From positions 1,736,001 to 1,800,000 of the forward strand of contig OZ241878.1 in NCBI GenBank assembly GCA_965203365.1: 64,000 nucleotides of DNA. The letters run 5' to 3'. The notes beneath the pieces are model-generated. The model was given only the letters and a program-made list of their open reading frames with translations. It searched no databases and had not been told where the DNA came from. Origin of the DNA: VYFG01 sp965203365. Its GTDB lineage: Bacteria > Pseudomonadota > Gammaproteobacteria > Arenicellales > Poriferihabitantaceae. Below are positions 18,843 to 28,258 of this stretch, one piece after another; the stretch's first letter is position 1, and every line of letters starts with the position of its first letter. A program made the position numbers and the translations under genes.

Positions 18843-19199
18843 TCATCCGGGTCTGCAGCCCGGCTTCCGGGTTCGGTTTCGACCAAGCCAAACCTGGCGT
18901 TGGGGGTGGCGGTGGTAAACGGTCACCAAGGAATTGTCGGACACCACCATCGTCTTGTCAGTCAAGCGCTGAATCTGGGCGATCTGTTGCTTGATTGTAC
19001 TGTTCTTCGCGGCATCCTGTCTGGTCAACATGCTCTTGAGTTCACCGGTCCGCTCGGTAACATCCTGTCTGGTCAACATGATCCGATCATGTCCAATGTC
19101 GGTTCCATAATCATAGATGACTTCAAGATCCGAGTCTCGGAAGCCTCGTTGACGCATCCGGGTCTCACCATGACGGGTCACTGTCAAGGGGATCATCAT
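18843..19199 (-). CDS. DUF4258-like small protein
   Basis: A 118-aa protein resembling DUF4258 proteins: VTRHGETRMRQRGFRDSDLEVIYDYGTDIG at the N-terminus, IMLTRQDV in the middle and SDNSLVTVYHRHPQR near the end. The start ATG 19199 overlaps the stop of the XRE regulator gene (ATGATGA), so the two are translationally coupled. MLTRQD occurs twice, 16 residues apart, from a partial in-frame duplication. DUF4258 proteins are of unknown function, and some look toxin-like. With a coupled HTH gene a toxin-antitoxin-like pair is possible but unproven. Confidence 0.75.
   Translation of the reverse strand: MMIPLTVTRHGETRMRQRGFRDSDLEVIYDYGTDIGHDRIMLTRQDVTERTGELKSMLTRQDAAKNSTIKQQIAQIQRLTDKTMVVSDNSLVTVYHRHPQRQVWLGRNRTRKPGCRPG
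19013..19080 (+). repeat. 20-bp direct repeats, 48 bases apart, inside the DUF4258 gene
   Basis: CATCCTGTCTGGTCAACATG occurs exactly at 19013-19032 and 19061-19080. The 48-base period is 16 codons, so the duplication keeps the reading frame and produces the doubled MLTRQD motif. Confidence 0.9.
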
Positions 19200-20164
19200 C
19201 GAGTTATGCGTGGAAATCGCTCGCCCCCCGCTTCCCATTTGCGGGCTTGCTCCACAAGCCATTCACGATAGCCGGATTCGCTTCGTGCCTGTCTGACGCG
19301 AATGCACTGGCGTAGGTCGATCGACCCTTCAACAAATATATGCCAAAGAATATTCTTGTCGTCTTCCTCACACAGTGAAAGGCCCGTGAGGCTCTTGACG
19401 GTATCGGTAGCAATGTAGTATCCGTGGATCATGTTGCCATTGAAGGACTCCATGAACTCGACCGCCTCCTTTGGGTTCGGCAGATCTTTTTTGAGCGCAT
19501 GAATAAAGTCAATGAACGGGCCATGAGGGTCGTCAGGGTTTCCACCAGCCCATAACGCATTACTTCGGATGGGAATGGAACGCCCGAAGACATCCCGGTT
19601 TTCCAGGGACTCTTGCTCTTGCAGTAACGATTCCGGGAATGACTCTTCCAATAACGATTCCATTGACAGGTTGTCCCCCCCCGTCGAGAGGATCTCATCC
19701 AACCGCTCATCGAACTGGGTTAGGCTCTCCTGCATCTCGGTCAATGTCGACTCAATTTCCTGCAGTCGATTGCGTCGCCACACTAGGCTCTGCTCGGCCA
19801 GGATGACGGTGAATAATGGGGCGAGATTGATGACCTCCTGCAGGCTGATGCCATACCGTTCTGCCACCAGTTGCAGCTGGTTTCTCAGATTGGTGTCGAT
19901 CGTCACTTTCGTTTTGTAGGGTTCGGGGTCCGGACTCTTGCCATCCATCGTTCCCGAGAGCGCTTCCCAGTCGACCCGAAGTACGCTGCACAGGGCATCC
20001 CGGAGGCTGGAACGAACCCGCACAGAGGCCCCCCGTTCCCAGCGGCTGACGGTATCCTTGGTGCACTTCACTGCCTCGGCCAGCTTTTCCTGGGTCATAT
20101 TCCGGCGCTTGCGTTCCGCTTTCAGTGCTTGGGGATTGATCATGTTGTCTTCAGTCTTTTTCAT
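19196..20164 (-). CDS. XRE-type HTH regulator with long C-terminal region
   Basis: A 322-aa protein whose residues 10-55 form a clear XRE/Cro HTH (LKAERKRRNMTQEKLAEAVKCTKDTVSRWERG). A segment resembling DNA-binding/antitoxin strands follows (YKTKVTIDTNLRNQLQLVAERYGISLQEVI, about 82-112). Next come a probable coiled coil around 125-185 rich in Glu/Gln and a C-terminal region of unknown fold. It is the first gene of a two-gene operon with the DUF4258 gene. The region upstream is strikingly AT-rich, as in horizontally acquired islands. ATG 20164 is used; ATG 20143 is an alternative. Confidence 0.8.
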   Translation of the reverse strand: MKKTEDNMINPQALKAERKRRNMTQEKLAEAVKCTKDTVSRWERGASVRVRSSLRDALCSVLRVDWEALSGTMDGKSPDPEPYKTKVTIDTNLRNQLQLVAERYGISLQEVINLAPLFTVILAEQSLVWRRNRLQEIESTLTEMQESLTQFDERLDEILSTGGDNLSMESLLEESFPESLLQEQESLENRDVFGRSIPIRSNALWAGGNPDDPHGPFIDFIHALKKDLPNPKEAVEFMESFNGNMIHGYYIATDTVKSLTGLSLCEEDDKNILWHIFVEGSIDLRQCIRVRQARSESGYREWLVEQARKWEAGGERFPRITR

Positions 20165-20295
20165 CTTAATTCGTCATGTTTTGAGATAGTGAATATTTTA
20201 ATTATTTTTTGATATAAAAAAATAGTTATTTTATAGATTTATTTATTTTATGTTGTTTTCTAAAACTTAAAATTAGACATAATTGACTATCTTCT
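20165..20295 (-). promoter_or_regulatory. AT-rich promoter region of the XRE/DUF4258 operon
   Basis: About 130 bases dominated by A and T runs, in sharp contrast to the GC-rich surroundings. Several -10-like hexamers (TATATC, TAAAAT on the minus strand) are present, so I cannot choose one. Such tracts commonly bind nucleoid silencers in acquired DNA, which is an inference here. Confidence 0.5.
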
Positions 20296-20954
20296 GTCGA
20301 TTTTCGTCATCCGGAGAACCCCCCTTGACCCTTTACCATATCTCACCTCTATATCCACCCTGATTTCTGATGCCTCTCAACCTCAACGGCAGTTATCACC
20401 ACTCTGGGCATCCCGTACGTCACTCCCCTCATCACCATGAAGCCCATCGTCGCCCTGGCCAGCGAGAAATCTGTCACTGCCGCCAAAGCCATACCTATGC
20501 ACCCCGGAGGCGAACTTCGAACCGTTGTGATCAACCTGGAGTGTTTCGTAGCATCCGATCTGACAAGGCGTCAGCGTCTGACAGCGGCTTGAAGGACTGC
20601 ACCAAGGCCCGTGTGGGTGTGTGACGCGCTCGGCAAGAGAAAGCCGGGGCCGGTCCCGATGTTGAATATGGAGAATGTGATGATGACCCGTCCTCGCCCT
20701 ACCGAGGCGGTCGCACTCGACCGGCAGAACCCGGCTTGGTATCAGTAGATGGCGTCAGTCCATATCTCCCGGCGTCGAGTGGCAGGCCATTGATAGCCGA
20801 CCACAGACTTCGCAAGACCCATTGAGCCCGATTTGGCCGTGGATTTTCCGGCATGAGATAGGCCAGTAGGAATGACCGATGAAACATACGACTTCTTGAG
20901 CCGAACCGCGTTGCGGGGCTAAGCTCGGGAATTTCCGGCTCTAGGAGAAGCCAA
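20296..20954. other. Gap without recognisable gene
   Basis: No supported gene. A 61-codon minus-strand frame ending at 20349 and a 100-codon minus-strand frame at 20699-21001 show no family resemblance. The second overlaps the start of the Uma2 remnant. Confidence 0.4.
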
Positions 20955-21510
20955 CTTGTCCACGAGGGCAACCTACCAGGATGTGCTCGCCGCCCCGCCA
21001 CACCAGGTGGCAGAGGTGTCGACGGCGCCCTCTACCTAAATCCGCGCCCGGCTTCCCGGGCTGCTTGGGCCAGTACGGGTCTTGGGGAATTCATCGAACC
21101 GCCCTTCAATCCTGGAATAGGCGGTCCGGGCGGTTGGTGGATCGTCGACGGACCCGAATTGCACTTGGGAGAGGATATCCTGGTACCCGATCTGGCGAGC
21201 TGGCGCCGGGAACGGATGCCGGCCTATCCGATGTAAAGTTCTTCGCCCTGGCGCCCGATGGGTGTGCGAGGTACTCTCTCCCTCGACGAGACACCTGGAC
21301 CTCGGGAAAAAGCGGGTGAGCTACGCTCGGGGGGCGCGGCTCACCCCTGGCTCGGGGACCCGAATGTCCGCACCTTGGAGACCGTTCGAACAGCAAAACG
21401 GCCAATGGCTGTTACTGGAGACACTGACCGGCAATGATCCGGTCGGCATGCCGCCGTTCGAAGCGATCAGTTTCAGCCTGGGCGACCTTTGGCCGGACGG
21501 TGGTCTGACC
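20955..21510 (+). pseudogene. Uma2-family (DUF820) endonuclease pseudogene
   Basis: Pieces of a Uma2-type restriction-endonuclease-like protein can be read in order in changing frames. They are TYQDVLAAPPHQVAEV from 20963, VDGALYLNPRP, then GIGGPGGWWIVDGPELHLG and EDILVPDLASWRRERMPAYP to about 21235. After these come VCEVLSPSTRHLDLGKK from about 21263 and NGQWLLLETLTGNDPVGMPPFEAISF with LGDLWPD to about 21500. The expected D-x(n)-E-x-K core is represented by the EDILVPDL and CEVLSP motifs. At least four frameshifts and an internal stop show the gene is dead. Confidence 0.8.
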
Positions 21511-22164
21511 GCGGACGACAATCCTGGGAGCAGCCATCCTGATCGTCCCCAACGCGAAAGACAGCAGGCCGGATTCCAAGGAGGCCGGGACGGTCCTGGC
21601 GGTTTTGGCTTGCGGGTTGATCCAGGTGTTCTTCGGCCAGTGGCAGCGATTCGGGGACATCTTCCACAGGGAATCCTGTGGTCTGTTCGGTCTGTCGCTG
21701 AAGTGACCGCAGATCGTCGTTGTGAGTGCGTTCTGCCTAGCCAGTCGACGTGGTGCGTCCTGTTGCCGGGACCATCTGTCAGCGGACCGGGCGAGTCGTG
21801 CCTCATGCGCCATGCGTGCACCCCATGTCGAGAATTGTCGTTCCCGTCGAGCATAAGATCCTCAATCGGTCAAGGGAGGAGGAATTGTCCTGTTCAACTG
21901 TTTCTGGATAAACCAGCAATTTGGTGAATACTCCTACATGCGGTGACTGGCCACGGAGTCGAAAAAAAACTCATTGAGAAATGCGGACATGAATCACTGA
22001 GGGAACGGATATCATCTCGCGCACAACGACCGATCATCACTTCGGCAAGTCCCTGCATAACCGGTCCTCCAAAAGCCAGTAGAAATCAGGCCGACTCGAG
22101 CAAGCAGAGGTCGGCTCCGACCTGAAAATGGCGTGGGTGAGGCCCATGGGTCCGGGCAGGTGGC
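21511..22164. other. Gap without recognisable gene
   Basis: Follows the Uma2 remnant. Plus- and minus-strand frames of up to about 130 codons overlap at 21412-21854 but match nothing I know. It may contain further decayed accessory DNA. Confidence 0.4.
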
Positions 22165-22659
22165 TTACGGCAGGATCAGCCGACTTCCTTGAGTGCTGAT
22201 TTTCCACTGTCTGAAGAATCCCGCTGGAGCCTCAAGCGCATATTGAAAAAATCCTCCTGGATCATAAATGGGTTGACTGTCTTCCGTATAGATCTCCATC
22301 AATCTCACCCCTACCACGTATCCGAAGGAATCAAAAAAAGCAATATCCAACGGGGCGAACACGTTGTGCATATGGAAGCCTGAACGAACCGGATGCGCAA
22401 ACCGAAACAGAATCAACGTACGCTGGATGATCTGGGGACAGATATGCTGAAACCCACTGGATCGCTCAGCCACACTGTCGGCGACCAGAACGTTGATCGA
22501 CAATTCCCTGTGCTCATCGTTGAGCAAACGAATGGCCTCATGATGCATCGAACCCATCCCGGTGGTCATTTCCACACAGGCCGGTTCCGTCGCAGGCATC
22601 GGGGGGGCTATCACGACGCCGGACAGTAAAACCAACAGAATCAGGGTTGTTCTCATCAT
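22165..22659 (-). CDS. DUF192 family exported protein
   Basis: A 164-aa protein with an N-terminal hydrophobic signal (residues 1-23, up to MPATEP) and a DUF192 domain. The conserved core includes LNVLVAD-type strand INVLVADSVAERSSGFQ, then FRFAHPVRSGFHMHNVFAPLDIAFFDSFGYVVGV, and a C-terminal YALEAPAGFF. DUF192 proteins are small periplasmic or extracytoplasmic beta-barrel-like proteins without an assigned activity. It is a single gene flanked by long gaps. The expected Met-rich MFxM segment is altered. Confidence 0.85.
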   Translation of the reverse strand: MMRTTLILLVLLSGVVIAPPMPATEPACVEMTTGMGSMHHEAIRLLNDEHRELSINVLVADSVAERSSGFQHICPQIIQRTLILFRFAHPVRSGFHMHNVFAPLDIAFFDSFGYVVGVRLMEIYTEDSQPIYDPGGFFQYALEAPAGFFRQWKISTQGSRLILP

Positions 22660-23303
22660 TCACCGCGGGACTCTTTTCTGAATATAACCTACACATCTAT
22701 CCGGGTGGGTCAAATCATACCCATTCCCTTCTGGCATCGAACGCCAGGATACGCAATCAGAAAACGGTCCCCTGATTGCCCTCCCGGTGATGGGTGCTGC
22801 TCCCGGCGCAATGGTGCCTGACCCCCTCTTCTGGCATATAATTCAGCCGCTACCGCCCGACCTCTCATTTGATTCAGAGGGTCAGGGGGGTAGTTTCGAG
22901 TCATCCGGCGTCGTTGCCCATTCTTGCTGCGACCCCCAGCGAATACGAGATCCGAAAGCCAGCTGTTCACGGCCGGGGGCACCGGTTCATTCTCTAGGAC
23001 CCCGTTCGACTATGTGTTGTCTGAGAAGCCGTCCCATCCTTTTTTTCAAAGACAAATCATGCCCCCGATAGCTTGTCAAGCAAGGGGGATGGCTGACCTC
23101 GGTGAGTCGGGAGCCGGTCGAATCAAGTGGTTTCTGCCAAAGCACCACAGACCTTCCGGTCAACCAGACAAAGTGAGCCGGAATGGGATGATCTGGTGGC
23201 GCAGGGTCCCGCTCCGCAGGTCGGTGACAAATCCCCCGGAGGTGTTCGTCCGGTCAGCATCAAGGAGTGATGGATTGTACGACCACCGGAAAAATCTGAG
23301 GAC
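22660..23303. other. Gap without recognisable gene
   Basis: About 640 bases between divergently transcribed DUF192 and MFS genes, so it should hold both promoters. A 90-codon minus-strand frame (22710-22982) shows no clear family resemblance. Confidence 0.4.
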
Positions 23304-24497
23304 ATGAAAACCGTTCACCCCTCCATCCAGAGCAGACCCAAAGCCTTGACGGTGGTGACTGTCGCCATTCTTGGCGGGCTGGTCTCGGCCTTTCATATGG
23401 GCAAAATTCCGGGGGCCCTGCTCAGCTTGCAGCAGACCTTTGACCTGAACCTTTTCCAGTCTGGCTTGGTGGTATCCAGTTTCAGCCTACTCTCTGCTCT
23501 ATTCGGCCTCTCTTTGGGGGAACTTTCACGACGCACCGGCGCCTGTCTGGCCGGAACCTTGGGACTGCTAGCCACCGCCGCGGGGGCTGCGATGGGGGCC
23601 TTGGCAGGCAGTTTTTCCGTCCTGTTGGTTTCCCGCATTGTCGAAGGCTTCGGGTTTCTGCTCGTGGCGGTCACCATGCCGGGGTTGGTGAATCGGGTCT
23701 GTCCGGCGAATGTGCGTCCGCTGGCCCTGGGAATCTGGAGTGCCTTCATTCCCACTGCCATGAGCCTGATGCTCCTGTCTTCCCCTACCATCCTGTCACT
23801 ATCCGGGTGGCGGGGACTTTGGTGGTTGAGCGCACTGCTCTCACTCCTGCTGGCGGGGATTTTTCTTTTCCAGACGAAACACTCCGGGCCACCCTCCCTG
23901 GCCACTAAGGCGATGCATCCCTATCGCCAGCAGTTGCGTATCCCGCTACTGGTCAGTGCCATCTTTTCCTGCTACTCGGCCCTGTTTGCCGCCGTCACGG
24001 CTTTCCTTCCCACCTACTGGACGACACAGCATCCAATGGAACTGGAGTACGCCACCTACCTGACCTCGCTGGTGGTGGTCGGCAACATCCTGGGGAACAT
24101 CACGGCCGGTTATCTTGTCGGTCGAGGGTTGTCACTGGTACGAATACTGCAGGTCGCACTGCTCGGTGGGGGCGGCTCGGCCGTACTGGTTTTTTCCGGA
24201 TTATTGCCCTTGTCCGGTGAAATGCTGGCGGCCGGGTCGTTTACGTTTCTTGCCGGAATGCTCCCAGGGGCCGTCTTTGCCCATATTGGCGAGATTGCTC
24301 CCTCCCCGGATGCGGTGCCGCTGACGACCGGCATGATCTTCCAGGGAGCGGGAATCGGTCAGGTCCTTGGTCCAGTGGGTTTCGGCATGATGGCCGGATA
24401 CAGCTTGGGATGGACAGGAGGTGCAGGGCTTCTGCTGGTCATTGGTCTTGTGGGAATTTCTCTTATCTATTGGCTTCCTCTCCGGAAAGTGAGTTGA
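23304..24497 (+). CDS. MFS transporter (CynX/NimT-like)
   Basis: A 397-aa major facilitator with twelve predicted membrane helices. Near the N-terminus there is SAFHMGKIPGALLSLQQTFDL, then a loop 2-3 signature variant LGELSRRTG (residues 73-81) and VSRIVEGFGFLLVAVTMP in helix 4. The second half begins after HPYRQQLRIPLL near residue 210. The overall look is of the CynX/NimT cyanate/nitroimidazole group, whose substrates vary. GAGG lies very close to the start. No partner gene is adjacent. Confidence 0.85.
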   Translation: MKTVHPSIQSRPKALTVVTVAILGGLVSAFHMGKIPGALLSLQQTFDLNLFQSGLVVSSFSLLSALFGLSLGELSRRTGACLAGTLGLLATAAGAAMGALAGSFSVLLVSRIVEGFGFLLVAVTMPGLVNRVCPANVRPLALGIWSAFIPTAMSLMLLSSPTILSLSGWRGLWWLSALLSLLLAGIFLFQTKHSGPPSLATKAMHPYRQQLRIPLLVSAIFSCYSALFAAVTAFLPTYWTTQHPMELEYATYLTSLVVVGNILGNITAGYLVGRGLSLVRILQVALLGGGGSAVLVFSGLLPLSGEMLAAGSFTFLAGMLPGAVFAHIGEIAPSPDAVPLTTGMIFQGAGIGQVLGPVGFGMMAGYSLGWTGGAGLLLVIGLVGISLIYWLPLRKVS

Positions 24498-24752
24498 CCC
24501 TGACATCCCGCCGAACGACGAGTGCTCATGATCCAACCTTCCCGCACCCATGAAGATGACTTCGACGGGTCGTCTAACGATCAGCGGGTCTGATGGTTTG
24601 CCTCAAGCGACTTCCATGGCGGGCAGAGTCCGGTCCCGCCTGACAAGAAATCTGGCATCAAGACTTCCGGCAGTGGTCCGGTAATTGTGCATGCCATACT
24701 CAACTCCAGTGAAACCGCTCGTGTGGTTTTTGCAGGCCTCGAACCAGGACAT

Positions 24753-25841
24753 TCATTTCAACGGATAACGGGCAACGAGTTCATCCGCATCCAGACTCGT
24801 CCCGGACTCGGTGGAGTCGAATCCATCCATGACCGAAATGGCCTGCCGCCAGCGGGCACCGCCGAGCACGGCTCGTACGGCTCGAACACCCGGATGCTGC
24901 CATTCCGAACGTCTGACCGCATAGTAGTATACTTCCGTCGCCAGTGGAATGAAATCCAGGTCAAATGCCACGGCGGCCGCTTCCGTACCGATACCCACAT
25001 CCGCACGGTCACCAGCCACCATGGCGCTGACCGCCGAGTGGGTAAACTCAATGTGGTCATAGCCTCGAATACCGGTATTGTCGATGGACTGGCTTTCCAA
25101 CAGCAAGTCCAGCAACATTCGAGTGCCAGAGTTCGCCTGCCGGTTCACAAACTGAAGATCATCCCGAGTGAGATCATTCAAACCCGTGATTTGTCGTGGG
25201 TTCCCCGGTTTGATCATCAAGCCCTGCCGTCTTCTCACCGCCTGGACCACCCGATACTCGCCGGGAGCAAAGAACTGCAGGTAATGTCGGATGAACCCGA
25301 CCGCGAGTGGCCCTTCTGCCAGATGAAACCCGGCCATGGTACAGTCGCCTGCGCTCAGATGCTCAAGACACCGTGCACTACCTCCGTGCGTCATTCGTGG
25401 CCTGATCCGGGTTTCGTGCTCCAGCATGTCACACAAGACCGGATGACTGAGACAATGGCTAGCGTAAATCCGGATCCCTGGTGACGACAACTGATCAGCG
25501 GCTTCCTGGCATTCCCGGATAACTCTCTCGCGAACCGCCCGAAGAGGAGGTGCCGATTGTTCCTTGGCATACTGATAGCCCCATAGCAACTTCCTGCCGA
25601 GCAAATCCAGTGTCGTCCCACGTCCCTGATGGGTAATCACCAATGAGGTGCCCAGTTGGTCTTGCCACTGGTTCAGCAGATTCCAGGCACTGCGATAGGA
25701 AATGTCGCACCGTTTGGCGGCCGTCCCAATGCTGCCGTGTTGATCAATCTCCTGCAACAAAACAAACAGCAGGTCAGGGACCGGCTGCGCACGATGCACA
25801 CCCAACCGCCAGCTCACCTCGAGTTCCAGTTCCAGTGTCAT
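24753..25841 (-). CDS. ModE-like HTH regulator with substrate-binding domain
   Basis: One-component regulator (362 aa). A ModE-type winged HTH occupies residues 20-100 (IDQHGSIGTAAKRCDISYRSAWNLLNQWQ). A periplasmic-binding-like domain covers about 120-340 (IRIYASHCLSHPVLCDML, then FVNRQANSGTRMLLDLLL). This domain pairing is typical of regulators of molybdate or tungstate uptake and use. It is the last gene of the tungstate operon, 39 bases after tupA, so it probably senses oxyanions and controls the operon. Confidence 0.85.
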   Translation of the reverse strand: MTLELELEVSWRLGVHRAQPVPDLLFVLLQEIDQHGSIGTAAKRCDISYRSAWNLLNQWQDQLGTSLVITHQGRGTTLDLLGRKLLWGYQYAKEQSAPPLRAVRERVIRECQEAADQLSSPGIRIYASHCLSHPVLCDMLEHETRIRPRMTHGGSARCLEHLSAGDCTMAGFHLAEGPLAVGFIRHYLQFFAPGEYRVVQAVRRRQGLMIKPGNPRQITGLNDLTRDDLQFVNRQANSGTRMLLDLLLESQSIDNTGIRGYDHIEFTHSAVSAMVAGDRADVGIGTEAAAVAFDLDFIPLATEVYYYAVRRSEWQHPGVRAVRAVLGGARWRQAISVMDGFDSTESGTSLDADELVARYPLK

Positions 25842-25880
25842 CGGTGGAGTATGACCCTCTGATCAGCTGCCACAGTCACC

Positions 25881-26705
25881 CTACCCGGCGGCATTGGCAA
25901 AGAATGCCTGCTCTCCTTCAAGACGATAGGCGTCAATCAATTGCTGGCCGGTGTCCGATAGGAGCCACTCGATAAAAGCCTGCCCGTCATTCGCGTTGAC
26001 ATACTGATGTCTGGCCGGATTGACGAGAATCACCCCATACTGATTGAACAGCGCCGGGTCATCCTCGACCAGAATTTTCATGTCGCCCTTGTTGGCAAAC
26101 CGGAGCCAGGTGGCCCGGTCCGTCAGCGCATATCCCTCCATACCCTCTGCCACATTCAAGGTGGTTCCCATCCCGGAGCCGGTTTCCCGATACCAGGCAT
26201 TGTCCGGGGTGACCCCGACCGTCTTCCACAGAGCAAGTTCTTTTTGGTGGGTGCCACTGTGATCCCCCCGGGAAATAAAAATACTGCGACTGGAGGCAAT
26301 GTGCTGCAACGCTTCTCCCACCTCCTTGCCAGCGACCTTGGCGGGGTCGGTTTCCGGACCGACAATCACGAAGTCGTTATACATAACATCGAAACGCCGA
26401 ACCCCGTTCCCTTCGGCCACAAACTGTTCTTCCGACGGAGTATGGTGGACGAACAGAACATCGGCATCGCCACTGGCCGCCATCCGAAGGGCCTTGCCGG
26501 TTCCCACCGCCACGACATGAACCCTGATCCCGGTTTCTTGCTGAAATGCCGGCAACAGATAGTCAAGCAGTCCTGAGTGTTCCGTGGAAGTGGTGGATGC
26601 CAAGGTGATGTATCGGTCCTGGGCAAAGGCGACTGCGCACAGCACGAACCACGCCATGGCGACGGCCATGGGAACCATGACTTTCCCAAGGATTCTCTTG
26701 ACCAT
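25881..26705 (-). CDS. tupA: Tungstate-binding periplasmic protein TupA
   Basis: Solute-binding protein (274 aa) with an N-terminal signal peptide ending near FAQDRY. The TupA signature TTSTEHSGLLDYLLPAF follows directly and supplies the oxyanion-binding Thr/Ser residues. Later motifs include VGTGKALRMAASGDADVLFVH, FISRGDHSGTH and WYRETGSGMGTTLNVA. These distinguish it from molybdate-type ModA. An upstream TTG (26717) is possible; ATG 26705 is preferred. Confidence 0.92.
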   Translation of the reverse strand: MVKRILGKVMVPMAVAMAWFVLCAVAFAQDRYITLASTTSTEHSGLLDYLLPAFQQETGIRVHVVAVGTGKALRMAASGDADVLFVHHTPSEEQFVAEGNGVRRFDVMYNDFVIVGPETDPAKVAGKEVGEALQHIASSRSIFISRGDHSGTHQKELALWKTVGVTPDNAWYRETGSGMGTTLNVAEGMEGYALTDRATWLRFANKGDMKILVEDDPALFNQYGVILVNPARHQYVNANDGQAFIEWLLSDTGQQLIDAYRLEGEQAFFANAAG

Positions 26706-26738
26706 TTCGAATACCAATGAATTGAGACTGACCTGGCG

Positions 26739-27560
26739 TCACCACAGCAGCTCGCCCGCCAGATAAGCGGCCGCTTCCGGGGACGATGGTCGGGGAAAAA
26801 ACTCCGCGGAAGAACCATTTTCCAGCACTCTTCCACGGTGCATGAAAACAATATGATCCCCCAGTCGCCTGGCTTGACCGATATCATGGGTCACCATGAT
26901 GACTCGGGTGCCTGCCTGACGGATCCGGCGAATCATCTCTTCGACCTGGCGAGTGGCGGTCGGATCCAGGTGGGCGGTGGGTTCATCCAGAAACAACACC
27001 CGATGCTGCACCGCCAAGCAACGGGCCAGGGCCAGACGTTGCTGTTCCCCACCGGACAGATGCATGGCCCGTCGTTGTGCAATCGGCAACAGCCCGGAAA
27101 CTTCCAGCGCATCGTGAAGGCGTTCGGCCTGCATCGTCGGGTCAATGCGGCACACCTGAAGCGCAAAACGAATGTTATCCTGAACACTGCGTCGCAAGAC
27201 CACGGGTTTTTGAAAGACCATCCCCTGAGATGTCGGCTGCATCGCCAACTGTGGGTTTCGCCAGCGTACCTCTCCTCTGTCAGGTGACAGCAGTCCATGG
27301 CAGATCCGCAACAGCAGGGTCTTGCCAGCCCCGTTGGGACCCAGGATCACACTGGTCGAATCGCCGGAAAACTCCAACTGAATATCGTCCAGCAAGATTG
27401 AGCGGTCCGACACCAGCCCCACTCCCATGAGTTGCAGGGGGAGGATCGCCTCGGCCCGGGAAAAGCCTGGCCTTCTCCCTCCACTCTCGGGGACGGGTCG
27501 GCCCGACCCGGCAGCGGTCGACTCCGCTTTGGGGATATTCATCCAGTGGCCGCGGGGCAT
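26739..27560 (-). CDS. tupC: Tungstate ABC transporter ATPase
   Basis: ABC ATPase (273 aa) with Walker A GPNGAGKTLL, signature LSGGEQQRLALARCLA, Walker B VLFLDEPTAHLD and the switch in VTHDIGQA. The start ATG 27560 overlaps the permease stop by one base (TGATG), so the genes are coupled. The open frame up to 27590 is not needed. The first 45 residues are Pro/Gly-rich and not part of the ABC fold. Confidence 0.92.
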   Translation of the reverse strand: MPRGHWMNIPKAESTAAGSGRPVPESGGRRPGFSRAEAILPLQLMGVGLVSDRSILLDDIQLEFSGDSTSVILGPNGAGKTLLLRICHGLLSPDRGEVRWRNPQLAMQPTSQGMVFQKPVVLRRSVQDNIRFALQVCRIDPTMQAERLHDALEVSGLLPIAQRRAMHLSGGEQQRLALARCLAVQHRVLFLDEPTAHLDPTATRQVEEMIRRIRQAGTRVIMVTHDIGQARRLGDHIVFMHRGRVLENGSSAEFFPRPSSPEAAAYLAGELLW

Positions 27561-28258
27561 CAAGCCAATTTCTCCCGGGTTTGCAACCATAACACTAACA
27601 AGTTGATGGCCAGGACGATCGACAGCAGCACCATGCCGAGTCCCAGTGCCAGACTGAAGTCACCCTTGCTGGTTTCCATGGCAATGGTGGTGGTCATCAC
27701 CCGCGTAACATGGTTGATGTTTCCGCCCACAATCATCACCGCGCCCACCTCCGCACTCGCCCGGCCGAATCCCGCCAGCAAGGCCGTCGCCAGACTGAAA
27801 CGGCCTTCACGGATGAGGAGAAACATCCCCTGCATGGGGCCAATCCGGTAGGACCGGAACTGTTCGTCAAAATGCTGATGCAGATCCGACAATGTCTGCC
27901 GAGTCAAAGCCGCAATGATCGGCAGAACCAGCAGGGTCTGGGCGAAAACCATCGCCTCCGGTGTGAACAGCAGTCCATATTGCCCCAAGGGACCCGCCCG
28001 GGACAGGAGCAGATAGACGGCCAGGCCGAGCACCACCGGGGGCATGCCCATCAGGCTGTTCAGCAAGGCAATGACTAGACGCCGACCCGGGAAACGACAC
28101 ATCGTCAACCAGGCGCCCAGTGGCATGCCGACGACGGCCGCAATCAGCACGGCCGACAAGCTGACCTGAAGGGACAGCAGGACAATCTCGATCAAAATCC
28201 CGTCGGCCGCCAGCACCATCCGAACTGCTGTTATGGCCGCCTCTTGGAACGATGACAT
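27560..28258 (-). CDS. tupB: Tungstate ABC transporter permease TupB
   Basis: Inner-membrane permease (232 aa) with about six hydrophobic segments. The ATPase-contact region is YRIGPMQGMFLLIREGRFSLATALLAGFGRASAEVGAVMIVGGNI, which is typical of the tungstate-type permeases. It is the first gene of the operon tupB-tupC-tupA-regulator. The AT-rich region just upstream holds two palindromes. Confidence 0.92.
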   Translation of the reverse strand: MSSFQEAAITAVRMVLAADGILIEIVLLSLQVSLSAVLIAAVVGMPLGAWLTMCRFPGRRLVIALLNSLMGMPPVVLGLAVYLLLSRAGPLGQYGLLFTPEAMVFAQTLLVLPIIAALTRQTLSDLHQHFDEQFRSYRIGPMQGMFLLIREGRFSLATALLAGFGRASAEVGAVMIVGGNINHVTRVMTTTIAMETSKGDFSLALGLGMVLLSIVLAINLLVLWLQTREKLA

